Shown piece by piece: positions 32,607 to 43,899 of a DNA stretch of 64,000 nt. The notes below the pieces were generated by a model. The model did no database searches, was not told where the DNA came from, and worked only from the letters and a program-made list of their open reading frames with translations. The DNA is from Symbiodinium natans (lineage: Eukaryota > Sar > Dinophyceae > Suessiales > Symbiodiniaceae): positions 890,001-954,000 of the forward strand of contig CAJNDS010000336.1 in the NCBI GenBank assembly GCA_905221605.1. Reading direction: 5' to 3'. The translations under genes and the position numbers were made by a program. Within the stretch, counting starts at the first letter, position 1; every line of letters starts with the position of its first letter.

Positions 32607-32659
32607 CTCCTCCTCGGTGTAGGTGAAGCTGCCGGAGACTCGCAGCATGTGGCCCGGAC
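32607..32659 (-). CDS. NBD1 first strand exon
   Basis: GHMLRVSGSFTYTEEE: first beta strand of NBD1 ('l.v.g.F.w'). Acceptor CAG|G, GT donor, phase 1 to 0. Confidence 0.82.
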
Positions 32660-33522
32660 CTGCGAGAGAACTTTGCTTCTTGGCTCCTGCGTTCAGGGAT
32701 GGTGGCTTAGGGCTTAGGGCTCCAGGTTTATGGTTTCGGGCAGAGATTTTAGGGTTTGGAGCTTAGAGCCTAGAGGCTTGGTGAGGGTTTGGGCTTAGGG
32801 CCTAGGGGCTAGAGGTCTTGGGGATTTCGGGGCTCGGGATTTGGGATGAAAAGGTGTGCTGATTTAGGCTTCTATGGCTAACATTGTTGATTTTGTGAGC
32901 GTGTGTTTTGGGAACGCGATCTTGTGCAGATATGCGAAACTTTAAGGAGCATGCATGCAGCAAGAATACCCCGACCAAACCAATGGCGTTGTTTCATTAT
33001 GTGTGTATGGAGCGCGGTTCTGCGTTGATATGCACAACATGTTGTCAAGTCCTGCTAGAACCCGAAACATACACGAATGCACCCTAAATCAACCCTAAAC
33101 GAAGCCAGAGTCCCGACTAAAAAGGGAAAGCTGACCATATGCTCTGAAAACCTGAACCCCAGACCTTAAACCATAAACTCAAGCCATAAACTCTAAACCG
33201 TAAACCCTAAACATACACCCTAGACCTTAACCCTAAACCCGAAAACCCTAAACCCTAGACCCTAGACCCGAAACCCTAAACCCTAAACCTAAAAATCCTA
33301 AACTCTAGACCCTAAACCCTGAACCCTAAAGACCCTAAACCCTAGACCCTAGACCCTAAAGACCCCTAAACCCTAAAGACCCCTAAACCCTAAAGACCCC
33401 TAAACCCTAAAGACCCTCAACCCTAAATCCTAATGGCCCTAAACCCTAAACCCTAAACCCTAAACCCCAAAGACCCTTAAACCCCAAGTGAAGCCCGCGG
33501 CAGTGCACGGGGCCGCCTGCAC

Positions 33523-33554
33523 CGGCCTGGCGGGCCTGGCTCTCGTGCTGCGGC
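33523..33554 (-). CDS. TMD1-NBD1 linker microexon (32 nt)
   Basis: PQHESQARQA in the frame fixed by both neighbours. Acceptor CAG|G, GT donor, phase 2 to 1. The open island extends to about 33490, so the donor is not certain. Confidence 0.5.
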
Positions 33555-33756
33555 CTGTCCAATGCTCAGCAAAAAGTACCCCAGTAGCCCTAAACCCTAA
33601 ACCCTAAACCCCCCAAAAGGGCTGAGGAGCCTTTCTGTCCGGAGCGCAAGAAGTACCCTAGTAGCCCTAAACCCTAAACCCCCGAAACCCTAAACGCTCT
33701 CTACCTATATATATTTAAACCTTAATGGGGTCGTCTTGCTTTTTTGTGGCTTCGTG

Positions 33757-33990
33757 GATCCTAAATCCTAAATCCTAAATCCTAGATCCTAGATCATAAA
33801 TCCTAAATCCTAAATCCTAAATCCTAAATCCTAGATCCTAAATCCTAAATCCTAAATCCTAAATCCTAAATCCTAAATCCTAAATCCTACATCCTAAATT
33901 CTAAATCCTAAATCCTAAATCCTAAATCCTAAATCCTAAATCCTAAATCCTAAATCCTAAATCCTAAATCCTAAATCCTAAATCCTAATC
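33757..33990. repeat. AAATCCT array
   Basis: More than 30 units of AAATCCT, a CCCTAAA variant (TTTAGGA on the other strand), homogeneous and found nowhere else at this length. Confidence 0.93.
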
Positions 33991-34079
33991 TAATATGGGC
34001 TGTCCTGCGGCCCCCCCGGGACGGGTTGTCCCGGGGCCCCCCCCTGGGACAGGTTGTCCTGGGGTGTTCTGGGACGTCC

Positions 34080-34268
34080 CGGGTCCAAGTAAAAGATAAG
34101 ACTCAAGTCTTGCTCAGATGCCATTTGCCTGTACGGCACCACCCTCTGCGTCTCTGGATTGTACGCAATGGCCTGGGAGTCGTCATCGTAGTGGCCATAG
34201 AGACTCCAGCGTTGCCAGGGAAGGCTGGCTTGCTCCCCATCCTGGATCACGCGCTGCTCCGGAAACAA
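34080..34268 (-). CDS. Unidentified coding-like block
   Basis: Within a long minus frame, about 60 codons look like real protein, including WQRWSLYGHYDDDSQAIAYN and PETQRVVPYR. The flanks are GC-rich and repetitive. No family is recognised; it is probably a captured gene fragment inside an intron. Confidence 0.35.
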
Positions 34269-34317
34269 ATGTCCCGAGGGCCCCCCCCGGACGCCCAGGA
34301 CAGCTGTCCCAGGGAGC

Positions 34318-34680
34318 GCCCGGCGGCTTTTTAAAGCCTTTTGGGGCTTTTTCAAGCTATTCGGGACGGTGGTGCTTTGGGGTAAAATCCAGGGGTCCCG
34401 AAACCAAACAGCATTTTTCATTGCGGGAGCAGGCAAATGCCAGGCTTCCCCCTTTTGGGGAGCTTTTTGAAGCATTTTGGGGTTGTTTAAGCTATTTGGG
34501 GCTGTGGTGGTTCTTTGGGGAAAAATGGAGGGGCCCCGAAACTGTCGATTTCAGTACTAAAAATCAGCATTTTTCATTGCGGGAGCAGGCTCCCCCCTTT
34601 TTTGTTTTTTTTGACGCTTTTTGGGTTGTTTTGAAGCTATTTGGGGCTGCGGTGGTGCTTTGGGGTAATGCCTGTAGGAC
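34318..34680. repeat. Tandem repeat of about 130 bp
   Basis: Two full and one partial copies sharing 'tttttcattgcgggagcagg' and 'agctatt.gggac..tggt'. Adjacent to the coding-like block at 34.1 kb. Confidence 0.8.
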
Positions 34681-35197
34681 TTAGGGTTTAGGGTTCAGGG
34701 CCTCTCTGGGCTTTTAAGATTTAGGATTTGGAGTTCGGGGGGGGCCTTCTGCAGCTTTTAAGACTGAGGCATTAGGGTTTAAGGGCCTTTCTGGGGCGTT
34801 TAGGATTTAGGATTCAGGGGCCTCTCTGGAGCTTTCAGGATTAGGATTTAGGGTTCAGGGGACTTAAGGCAGTAAGAATTGAAATGGTAGATAGGGTTGC
34901 CAAATGAAAGGGATTCTAGGTGGGTGGGGTGATGCCAAACACCCTTGGTGAATGCTTGGATCAGAGATGCTGAACCCTAAACCCTAAACCCTAAGCCCTA
35001 AACCCTGAACCCTAAACCCTAAACCCCCGAAACCCTGAGCCCTAAACCCTAAACCCTAAATCCCCCAAAAGGGCTGAGGCCCTAAACCCCAAACCCTAAA
35101 CCCTCCTAAACCCCACCGTAAGCGGTTGAGGAGCCCAAATCCTAAACCCTAAACCCGAAACCCCTCGCTACGTCTTGAACGCACGCCGTTCGCGCAC

Positions 35198-35247
35198 CTG
35201 TCGGCCTGGGACATGAAGCGGCGGATGCGGTTGAAGGCATTGGGCAC
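35198..35247 (-). CDS. End of TMD1, '..RI.rFm' exon
   Basis: VPNAFNRIRRFMSQAD is the family's 'vs..RI..fL..e' that leaves TMD1. Acceptor AAG|G, GT donor, phase 0 to 2. Confidence 0.87.
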
Positions 35248-35402
35248 CTTGAGGGGCGGTAGGGTTTATGGGTTTAGGGTTTAGGGTTCAGGGTTTAGGG
35301 TTTAGGGTTTAGGGCTTAGGGCTTAGGGCTTAGGGCTTAGGGCTTAGGGCTTAGGGCTTAGGGTTTAGGGTTTAGGGTATAGGGTATAGGGTTCAGGGTT
35401 TA

Positions 35403-35490
35403 GGGTTCAGCATCTCAAAGTTCAAGCATTCACTAGGTTAGCAGCCTTTCAAGCGCCGGAAAAGTAGCCACCCACCCAGAGAATCCCATA
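35403..35490 (+). mobile_element. Repeat family E
   Basis: GGTTCAGCATCTC...CAAGCATTCAC ... CACCCACCCAGAGAATCCC. An inverted relative is at 34905-34977, others at 53510-53572 and (partial) 61710-61745. Three of the four stand before poly-G runs. Confidence 0.65.
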
Positions 35491-35681
35491 CCATAAAAAA
35501 AAATAAAACGTTTCACGCGCAACCCAAACTCTTAGCCCCAATTAAACCGTACGCTCTCGTCCCTGAACCTTCAACCCTAACCTTAGAACCCTAAGCCCCG
35601 AACTCCCTAAGGTTCCTTGAACCCTAAACTAGAGCTCTTCAACCCTCATGCCAGCCAGTGGCTTTGAAAATGACCCAAAAA

Positions 35682-35829
35682 GGATGGGGGGGGTGGGGGT
35701 GGGGGGGGGGGCGGGGGGGGGGGGGGGGGTGGCGGGGGGTGGGGGGGGTGGGGGGGTGGGGTGGGGTGGGGGTGGGGTGGGGGGTGGGGGGTGGGGGGGG
35801 GGGTGGGGGGGGGGGGGGGGGTGGGGGGT

Positions 35830-35863
<34 letters not shown>

Positions 35864-35990
35864 GAGGGGGGGGTGGGGGAGGGTGGGAGGGGGGTGGGGG
35901 GTGGGGGGGGGGGGTGGGGTGGGGGGGGGGGGGGGGGGGGGGTGGGGGGGGGTGGGGGGGGGGTGGGAGGGGGGCGGTAGGGGGAGGCTA
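35682..35990 (+). repeat. Poly-G tract with scattered T
   Basis: About 300 bp of G-runs broken by single T. The exact length is unreliable in sequencing. Strong potential for G-quadruplexes. Preceded by a family E element. Confidence 0.85.
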
Positions 35991-36285
35991 GTAGCCCTAA
36001 ACCCTAAACCCTGAAACCCCAAACCCTAAAACCCTAAACCCAAAAATCCTGTTAGCCCGAAAGCCTAAAACCTAGTAGCCCTAAACCCTAAACAAACCCC
36101 AAGCCCTAAACCCTAAACCCGAAACCCCTAGCAGCCCTAAACCCTAAACACACCCCTAGTAACCCTGAACCCTAAACCCTAAACCCTAAACCTAAACCCC
36201 TTGTAGCTCTAAACCCTAAACACTAAACCCTAAACCCTAAACCCCTAGTAGCCCTAAACCCTAAACCCTCAACCCAAGGTGCAGC

Positions 36286-36341
36286 CTCGATGAACTTCTG
36301 GAGCCCGACGAGGATGATGGCCACGGAGTTCAGGGCGGAGC
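36286..36341 (-). CDS. TMD1 TM6 exon
   Basis: SALNSVAIILVGLQKFIE, acceptor GAG|G, GC donor, phase 1 to 0: the end of TM6 ('l...lp......ea'). Confidence 0.76.
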
Positions 36342-36357
36342 CTCATTGGCTTTGAGG

Positions 36358-36540
36358 GGGGTTTAGGGGGGTTTAGGGGGGTTTAGGGTTTAGGGTGTAG
36401 GGTGTAGGGTGTAGGGTTTAGGGTTTAGGGTTTAGGGTTTAGGGTTTAGGGTTTAGGGTTTAAGGTGTAGGGTGTAGGGTGTAGGGTGTAGGGTGCAGGG
36501 TGCAGGGTGTAGGGTGTAGGGTGTAGGGTGTAGGGTTTAC
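36358..36540 (+). repeat. TTTAGGG and TGTAGGG array
   Basis: Plain units plus a block of TGTAGGG at 36385-36540. Confidence 0.9.
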
Positions 36541-36753
36541 GGTTCGGGTGGCTTTCTAGGGTTTTTGGGGGGTTTAGGATCTGGGGGTTTAGGTGGTTTA
36601 GGGCTTGGGGCTTGAGGCTTTATGGTTTAGCGTATCTATTCGCTGTATTTGTTCGTGGGACCGAAGCCCTAAACCCTAAACGGGGGCTTGTGGGTTTCAG
36701 ACAGTCGGTTCCGTCCTGCGGTTTGGGGGTTTAGGGCGTTAAGGGTTAGGGTT

Positions 36754-36850
36754 GGGACGTTCCCCCCTTATACTAACGGTTCTTCATAGGGACTATAGTG
36801 CCTTCTGTTCTAATCCCTATTCAGGACCGTTAGTATGCGGGGGAACATCC
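36754..36850. mobile_element. Fold-back element, family A
   Basis: Arms GGGACGTTCCCCCCTTATAC and GTATGCGGGGGAACATCC. Confidence 0.78.
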
Positions 36851-37266
36851 TTGGGTTGTCAGAGTTCAGAATTTCAGGCCGTAGGCTTTGGAATTGAGAA
36901 GTCCGGTTTTTGGCAAAACTTACTAGTTCGTCTTGGAGAAATACGGGATTCGCTACTTGCCTCCCCCTTCCTGACCCCCCCGAGAATTATCAAACAAAAA
37001 AACCTCCCAAGAATTCCACCCCCCCCCCCCAAGGCCGCAGGCAAAGGGGTTTGGATTTAGGGTTTTCGGAAGTTTAGGGTTTAGGGATGAAACCCTAAAC
37101 CCTAAACCCTAAACCCTAAACCCTAAACCCTAAACCCTAAACCCTAAACCCTAAACCCTAAACTCTAATTAAACCCTAAACCCTAAGGTTTAGGCTGAGT
37201 AAGGCGCTTTCTGGTACTTCTCTGCATGGATCGGAGCAGCAAGTCTGAAAAACCCAAGCTCGCAGC

Positions 37267-37300
37267 CGATGATCCGCGACACGACGATGATCTGGTGGGC
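37267..37300 (-). CDS. TMD1 TM6 exon (34 nt)
   Basis: AHQIIVVSRII, acceptor AAG|G, GC donor, phase 0 to 1; the next exon completes Gly and continues the helix. Confidence 0.55.
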
Positions 37301-37473
37301 CTTCAAGTGCCTAAACCCTAAACCCTAAACCCTAAACCCTAAACCCTAAACCCTAAACCCTAAACCCTAAACTGCCCCACCCTCAGCTAGAAGCAATCTG
37401 CTCTAATGGAGACGCTGAAGGCCTCTGAATCCCGATGTCATCCCTAAACCCGAAACGCTAAAACCTAGCCCGC

Positions 37474-37507
37474 CTTGATGTTCCCGTCGACCTCGAGGAA
37501 ATACAGC
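37474..37507 (-). CDS. TMD1 TM5-TM6 loop exon (34 nt)
   Basis: LYFLEVDGNIK, acceptor AAG|G, GC donor, phase 2 to 0. It suits the 'y...G..L.a' loop between TM5 and TM6. Confidence 0.55.
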
Positions 37508-38243
37508 CTTGCAAGGCTTATGCCAGGGCTGGGGCTTAGGGTTAAAGGTGTAGGGTTTAGGGTTTAGGGGTTTAGGGCTTAGAGGTTTGGTGGTTTGGGT
37601 TTAGGGTTCAATACTTAGCAATGCCGAGGCTCTAAACCCTGATCCCGAGATTTGGGCAGGGCTTATGGCTCATGGTCCTACAGTTCGCAGCGGCTCGGGA
37701 CAGATTCTTCGAGATTGACGTCGAAGCCGATGTTTCGGTGCTAAGCAATAATTAGCTTATTTGGGGGTTTGGGGGAACCCTTAACCCACAGAGATTCCGC
37801 CACCAAGAGACTCCACAGCCCCACCTGAAAAAACTTACACGGGCCCTAAAGAAAGTCAACGCCCTGAGCCCCAAACGCAGCAAGGATCTAGAAAATAAGG
37901 CCCTGAATCCTAAACCCTAAACCCTGAACCCAATTTGGTTCCTACAAATTCTTAAGAAGCGACCCTATAACTCCTAGAATTGTTGGGCAGCTTTGCCTTC
38001 AACCCAAAAGCTTGAAGCCGGCCTAAACCATGAACAGGGTTGAGGGTTACGGCTTGGGATTGGGGGTTCAGGTTTGGGGTTTAGGGTTTAGGTGGTTTAT
38101 GCCAAAGTTTATGCATGTCATGCGGACACTTCAGGCGCAGAAACGCATGCAGCACGTAGGCTTAGGGGTTTAGAGGTTTAAATTGTATGGTTTTGGGGTT
38201 TAGGGTTTGGGGTAGAAAACCCTCAACCCTAAACCCACAGCTC

Positions 38244-38324
38244 CTTGGGCCCCCCGACAGCGTGCACAGCAGCACGCCGATAGGGATGGTGGGGCCCACG
38301 GCGGTGAGGATGCCCGTGATCAAC
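38244..38324 (-). CDS. TMD1 helix exon (TM5)
   Basis: LITGILTAVGPTIPIGVLLC then TLSGGP: a membrane helix with the Pro typical of ABCC TM5 ('P.l....tf'). Acceptor GAG|G needs phase 2; GA donor, phase 2 out. Confidence 0.76.
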
Positions 38325-38522
38325 CTCGTGTGTGGGAGGGTTGAGGGGCTTTTGGGATCTTTTGGGGGGGTTGGGGGAGCTTTGAGGTTTTTTTCTAGCC
38401 CTAAACCCTAAACCCTAAAGCCTAAACCCCAGCAGAAAGCCCTTGAACCTTCGGATGGCCTCCAAGAGAGTCGCCCCCCTCCCTGGAACCTTTTGCTGGT
38501 GGGACTCAAGGAGCCGAAAGCT

Positions 38523-38815
38523 GGTTTGGGGTTTAGGGTTTGGGGTTTAGGGTTTAGGGTTTAGGGTTTGGGGTTTAGGGTTTGGGGTTTAAGGTGTGGG
38601 GTTTAGGATTTAGGGCTTGGGGTTTAAGGTTTGGGGTTTAGGGTTTAGGGTTTGGGGTATAAGGCTTGGGGTTTAGGATTTAGGGCTTGGGGTTTAGGAT
38701 TTAGGGTTTAGGGTTTAGGGTTTAGGGTTTGGGGTTTAGGATTTAGCGTTTGGGGTTTAGGATTTAGGGTTTCGGGTTAGGATTTAGGGTTTAGGGTTTA
38801 GGGCTTGTGGTTTAG
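38523..38815 (+). repeat. TTTAGGG/TTTGGGG/TTTAGGA mixed array
   Basis: Roughly 290 bp of 7-mers alternating in short runs; no gene. Confidence 0.88.
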
Positions 38816-38924
38816 GGCTTTGTCTGCATCTTGGGGGGGCTCTCGAAGATTTTGCTCAGAGCCGAGCTCTTCCATCCCCCACTGCCTTTCAAAAAAAGGG
38901 CATCACGAAGTTTCCCTAAAACTT

Positions 38925-39052
38925 GAGATGGTCCCCTTATATACTAACAGTCGTGAATAGGGATGATAATAGGGGGTACTAGGATCCCTATTAGGAGCTG
39001 GAGGGCACCCGAATCCCTACTAAGGACTGTAAGTATAAGGGGGGAACATCCC
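38925..39052. mobile_element. Fold-back element, family A
   Basis: Longer loop with two further internal 'GGGAT' arms. Confidence 0.76.
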
Positions 39053-39437
39053 AACCTAAAGCCCAAGCCCTCCAACTCCCTCCCAAGACCCTCTCAAATT
39101 TAAGGGTTTAGGGTTTAGGGTTTAGAGTTTAGGGTTTAGGGTTTCGGGTTTAGGGAAGCCCCCCCTTGGGGCGCCACAAACCTCAATCCCAAACGCTCCT
39201 CACCCCCGCGCCGCCGCCGGCTTCCTCCAAACCCCGAACCTCAGATGAATTGTGGGTCCCAAACCCGAGGGCTTAGGGTTTAGGGTTTAAGGTTTGGGGT
39301 TTGGGATTTCGGGTTGAGGGTTTAGGGTTTAGGGTTTAGAGTTTAGAGTTTGGGTTTGAGGGTTGAGGGTTTAGGGTTTAGCCGCTCGAAGCCCCAAGCT
39401 CTCAAAGAGCCCCCTGGCAGTCCGTGGGGCATGGAGC

Positions 39438-39456
39438 CACGCAGGCAGCTCAGCTC
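39438..39456 (-). CDS. Microexon 'ELscLr' (19 nt)
   Basis: ELSCLR continues SAAGR as 'R..EL..L'. Acceptor TAG|G, GC donor, phase 0 to 1. The island is also open further left, so the donor is uncertain. A 13-nt island at 38873-38885 (AAG|G, GA donor) would bridge the phase to the next exon. Confidence 0.5.
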
Positions 39457-40089
39457 CTATCCAGACGAGCGAGGTTTAGGGTTTAGGGTTTAGGGTGGAG
39501 GGTTTAGAGTTTAGGGTTTGGGGTTTAGGGTTTAGGGTTGAAGGTTTAAGGGTTTATGCATGCGGTCTTGAGGACTGTGTCGAAGAGTGCGAGTTCTGGG
39601 GTGTAAGGAAGGGCTTCAGTTTGGATGCCAAAATAGGGGTTACAAGGGCTGCAGATGATGCAAGAGGGCTTCGGGGCTTAGATGCGGACTTTGCGTATAA
39701 GTCTTCAGATCTGGGTCGACATCGGGGCTTGGGGTTTTTGGGATTTTGGGCTGAGCTTTAATCCTCCGTAAACTACGAACCCTGAAACCTCCAGAACCCT
39801 ACGACTCTGAGTCCTCCCCCAAACACACCCTGACAAGATTCAGCCTGAACTAATTCCCACAGCCAAAACCTTACCACCAAAAAAGCTTTCAGCCCACACA
39901 GAAGCTACAGGGCCTTAGGGATTCTTGCTTGGAGTGCTACAAGGCTTGGGGGCGGGGTTTAGGGTCCTACATTTGCTCACCCCTGAAAACCCCCAAACCC
40001 TAAACCCTAAACCACAACCCTAAACCCTAAACCCTAAACCCCGAACCCGTAAGCCCGACCCCTACGACTGGCCGCCGAGGTGCCAGGGC

Positions 40090-40137
40090 CCTGCCGGCGG
40101 CGCTGCGCTCGAAGGCGAGCTTCTCCCAGGACAGGGC
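40090..40137 (-). CDS. TMD1 'sWE..f' exon
   Basis: ALSWEKLAFERSAAGR: the 'WE..F....R' that follows IK in the family. Acceptor CAG|G, GC donor, phase 0. Confidence 0.84.
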
Positions 40138-40603
40138 CTGCGCAGCTCGGATTAGGGTCTAGGGTTTAGGGCTTAGGGTTTAGGGTTTATGGTTCAGGGT
40201 TTAGGGTTTAGGGTTCCAAGTATGGGCCCTTCCTTAATGGATGGTTGCCATGGCCAGTGATAACCTTACTGAGGCTTTAGGGTTTTATGGGCTTGGGGTT
40301 GAGAACTTCCCGAAACCCCGAACCCTGGGAACCCCCTAAACCCACATGCCCCAATCACCCTTCATACCCAAAACGTCCGCCAAGATACACTAGGTACCCT
40401 GAATGCCCTCAAAGTACGTACCCGCAATACCCGAAAGACCCTTAATACCCTGACTAAACCCCAAACCCTAATTAAACCCTAAACCCCAAACCCCAAACCC
40501 TAAACCCTCAACCCTAAACCCTAAACCCTAAACCCTAAATGCCCTGAAGACCCAAAGGGCACGAGAAAATCCAAAAGGCCGACTCCGCTCGGGCCGAGCG
40601 CGC

Positions 40604-40633
40604 CTTGATCGTGCGAATGTGGGTCAGCGACTC
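40604..40633 (-). CDS. TMD1 'E.l..ir.iK' exon (30 nt)
   Basis: ESLTHIRTIK directly follows the D.RI exon, as in ABCC proteins ('E.L..I..IK'). Acceptor CAG|G, donor GCGCGC, phase 0. Confidence 0.86.
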
Positions 40634-41036
40634 CTGCTGCAGGGGCTTAGGGTTTTTTAGTGTTTAGGGTTTAGGGTTTAGGGTTTTGGGCTTAGGGTTT
40701 AGGATTTAGGGTTTAGGGCTAGGGTTTAGGGTTGAAGGGTTTGGGGTCTGGGGCTTCGGGCTTGGCCTTATAGGGTTCAATTCGGAGTTAGTGCGTGGCC
40801 TTGAATAGCTGTACTTGTACCCCAATCTAGGACACTTATATAAGGGGCTTGAAGGGTGCCCTGCACGGGGAAGGACAGGGTTTAGGAGCTTGGGGTTTGC
40901 GGATCTAACCCCCAAGACAACCTCAACACCCTCAAAGCATCCCAAAACCCCCAGCAAAAAAACAAAACTGAAACCCCAAACCCCTGAAAGACCTCGACCT
41001 CTAAAACCCCCAAAGCCCCTAAATCTCACAAGGAAC

Positions 41037-41097
41037 CTGCAGCCACCGAATGCGTCGGTCTGTGGCAGTCTGGTAACGGCGATACCAGGAGAGGCGC
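41037..41097 (-). CDS. TMD1 'yq...D.Ri' cytosolic exon
   Basis: RLSWYRRYQTATDRRIRWLQ: contains the YQ...D.RI motif of the long cytosolic extension of ABCC TMD1. Acceptor GAG|G, GT donor, phase 2 to 0. Confidence 0.82.
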
Positions 41098-41279
41098 CTC
41101 TCATCTAAACCCCAAACCCTCAACCCTTATACCGTAAACCCTAATCCCTCAACCCTTAAAACCTCGAACCCTAAACCCTAGACCTGAGGGGGAGGGAGGG
41201 GCGGGCATTCATCTTCGGGCTTGAAGACCTTTCCGTTCTGGCCTTTAGTCTCGGTAAGCTTGGTTGGTGTTGGGCGGGG

Positions 41280-41414
41280 GTTTAGGGTTTAGGGTTTAGG
41301 GTTTAGGGTTTAGGGTTTAGGGTTCAGGGTTTAGGGTTTAGGGCTTAGGGTTTAGGGTTTAGGGCTTAGGGTTTAGGGTTTAGGGTTTAGGGCTTAGGGT
41401 TTAGGGTTTAGGGT
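41280..41414 (+). repeat. TTTAGGG / CTTAGGG array
   Basis: Tandem 7-mers upstream of the 41.0-kb exon. Confidence 0.92.
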
Positions 41415-41419
41415 TACTT

Positions 41420-41852
41420 ATGAGGCTGAACCTTAAGCCCTACCATCAAAGCCCTAAGCCGAACCCCGAAAGCAAAACTAATCCCGTAACCCACAACACA
41501 AAACCCTGAACCCCAAAACCCTAGGACCCCAAACACCCTAAACCCTAAAAACCCCAACCCCAAAAACTCCAAACCCCCCAAAACCCTAAACCCGAAAAAC
41601 TCAAAACCCTAAAACATAAACCACAAAAAACAAAAAAAAAAACCGCCCTAAACCCCAAAAAAATCTAAACACGAAGCCCTAAAAACCCTAAACCCCCAAA
41701 AAAACCTGAACCATAAAAACCCAAAACCCTGAACCCTAAAAACCCTAAACCTGAGCCCCAAAAACCCTAAACCCCCAAAAACCCTTGAACCATAAACACC
41801 CAAAACCCTGAACCCTAAAAACCTTAAACCTAAGCCCCAAAAACCCTTAACC

Positions 41853-41883
<31 letters not shown>

Positions 41884-42060
41884 AAAAAAAAACTAAACCC
41901 GAAAAAACCTACACCCCCAAAAACCCAAACCCCCAAAAGCTAACCCCCAAAACCCCTGGACCCCTAACAAGCCCTTGAACCACAGGCGTCGGCCCTCTTA
42001 GCCCCCAAAAATCCTCACCCCTAAACCCAAAAAAACCCCTAAACCCTAAACCCTAAAAAC
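41420..42060. repeat. Degenerate C/A-rich repeats with C(23)A(19) run
   Basis: AAAACCCT-like variants and a homopolymer junction at 41851-41892. No gene; frames here are repeat artefacts. Confidence 0.8.
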
Positions 42061-42097
42061 CCTAACCCCTAAACCCCCAAAATCTTGGCCAGGGCGC

Positions 42098-42126
42098 CAC
42101 TGCAGAACCAGGAAGATGATGATGAC
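42098..42126 (-). CDS. TMD1 helix microexon (29 nt)
   Basis: VIIIFLVLQ continues the helix; the last two bases plus the first base of the next exon make a Trp codon. Acceptor GAG|G, GC donor, phase 0 to 2. Confidence 0.66.
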
Positions 42127-43631
42127 CTCAGCGCTTGGGCTTGGGGGATTGCTGTTGAGTGTTGAGGTTTAGGGTTTAGGGTTTGGGGTTTGGGGTTTGG
42201 GTTTGGGGCTTCGGGTTTAGGGTTTCGATTTTCAGCTTAGGGTTTAGGGTTTAGGGTTTTAGGTGGTAAACCCTAAACTCTACCGGGTTGCAAGGGCTTA
42301 GAGGGCTTGAGGGTTTCTAGGGTGTGGCGCTCAAGCTTGGGAGCTTTGTGTGGTTCAGGAGCCCTATGCCCTTTAAGCCCTAAACCCACGCTATAAGCCC
42401 TAAATCCTAGAGGGTCCTAAGCTCTAAGCCCTACAACCCGAACGCTGTTGTGGTGCTTTAGGGCTGTTGACGCTTTTGAACTCTCACTCTGGGTTTGATG
42501 AGGCTCCCCGCTCAAGCCCTGACACCCTGAAAGGTAGATCTGTCCATATATGAAGTCAAGCCCTGTGTGAGTCCATAACTGAAGGGTTTAGAGCTTTGGG
42601 TTTTAGGGTTTAGGGTTGGGGGTGATGTAGGGGGTTTCGCGTTTAGGGCAAGACCTGAAACAAGACGGGCTTTTTGGCAGTGCATACACTTGAAGGCTGC
42701 AACAACCTCTTGACCCTGTACCCTAAAAAAGCACACAAGACATACGCCAGACCCTGAACCCTATACAGCCTGCTAGACCCCACACCTCTAAAAGGACACT
42801 GTGTTTAGCGGACCCCTGAGATTCACGTGTCATGTTAAAAACCGACAACCCTCGAGTTTAGGTTGCAGTCGTGTAGGAATACAAGGACCTGGCGAAGGGA
42901 ATCACGTAGGTCGATCCGACAAATCCTGCGAGACAGTTGGGCGCCCTATGCCAAGAGATCCGCTCGGGTTTAGGGTTTATAGGGTTTAGGAGAAGTTGGT
43001 GTTTTGAGGGCCTTTAGACTTCGGGTTTCGGGCTCTACGAGGTTTAGGCTTTGGGTTTGGGCTTAGGGTTAGGGCTGTCAAGGTTGAAAAATTTCGAAAA
43101 ATTGGGGCTTGGGGTTTTCCAAAACCCCACAACCTGAAAACCCTTAGAAAATTGCCCAAAATCCTGCAAAAACCTTGACAAAAGCACATTTACAACAAAC
43201 CAAAAAGGTTGATTAACAACCCTGAAGCCACAGAAGAATCCACTTTTCAGCTGCACGCCAAAGGAGAAGGTCCTTTAGGGTTTGGGGCTCGGGGGGCAGG
43301 GGGTGTACATGTTGATAGGAATTTGGGGTTTAAGGGCTTCGGGCTTAGGACCCTTAAAACCCTGAAACCCCAAACCAAAACCTTGAAGCCTAAGTCGAAG
43401 TAAAACCAAAAGCCCCTAAACAGTAAAGGTTTAGGGTTTCGTGTTCGGGGTTAAAAAGCGGGAGATCGGGAAGCGGCACGCCAAGGCTGATGCAGATAGA
43501 ACCCAATGTGGGACTCTATTGCCCTAATTCCCCTAAGTCCCCTAATTCCCTAATTCCTAATGTCCAAATGCCCTAATTCCTGTAATTCCTGAATGCAAGC
43601 TGAAAACTGGTATAGGTCCTGCAGCCTGCAC

Positions 43632-43660
43632 CTCCGAGATAAGCATGCCCATGAGGATTC
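43632..43660 (-). CDS. TMD1 helix microexon (29 nt)
   Basis: ILMGMLISE, the first part of a helix finished by the next exon. Acceptor CAG|G, GT donor, phase 1 to 0. Confidence 0.6.
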
Positions 43661-43899
43661 CTGGTACCCATGTGCCCCAATCGGGTTTAGGGTTCAGGGT
43701 TTAGGGGCTCGTGTTTTCGGCCTGGGCAGGTGGGGTTTTGAGAGGCTTCGGTGTCAGGGTCTTTAGCCCAGAACCATATTTAAAAAGTAGCCTAAACTCC
43801 CAAGACCTCACAGGTTTGAGGGGTTGGGGTTAAGGATTTGAGGCGATACTGAAAGAAGGAGGCAGCCCCTGCAACTCCTGGCTCCCCTCAAAAAAACCC

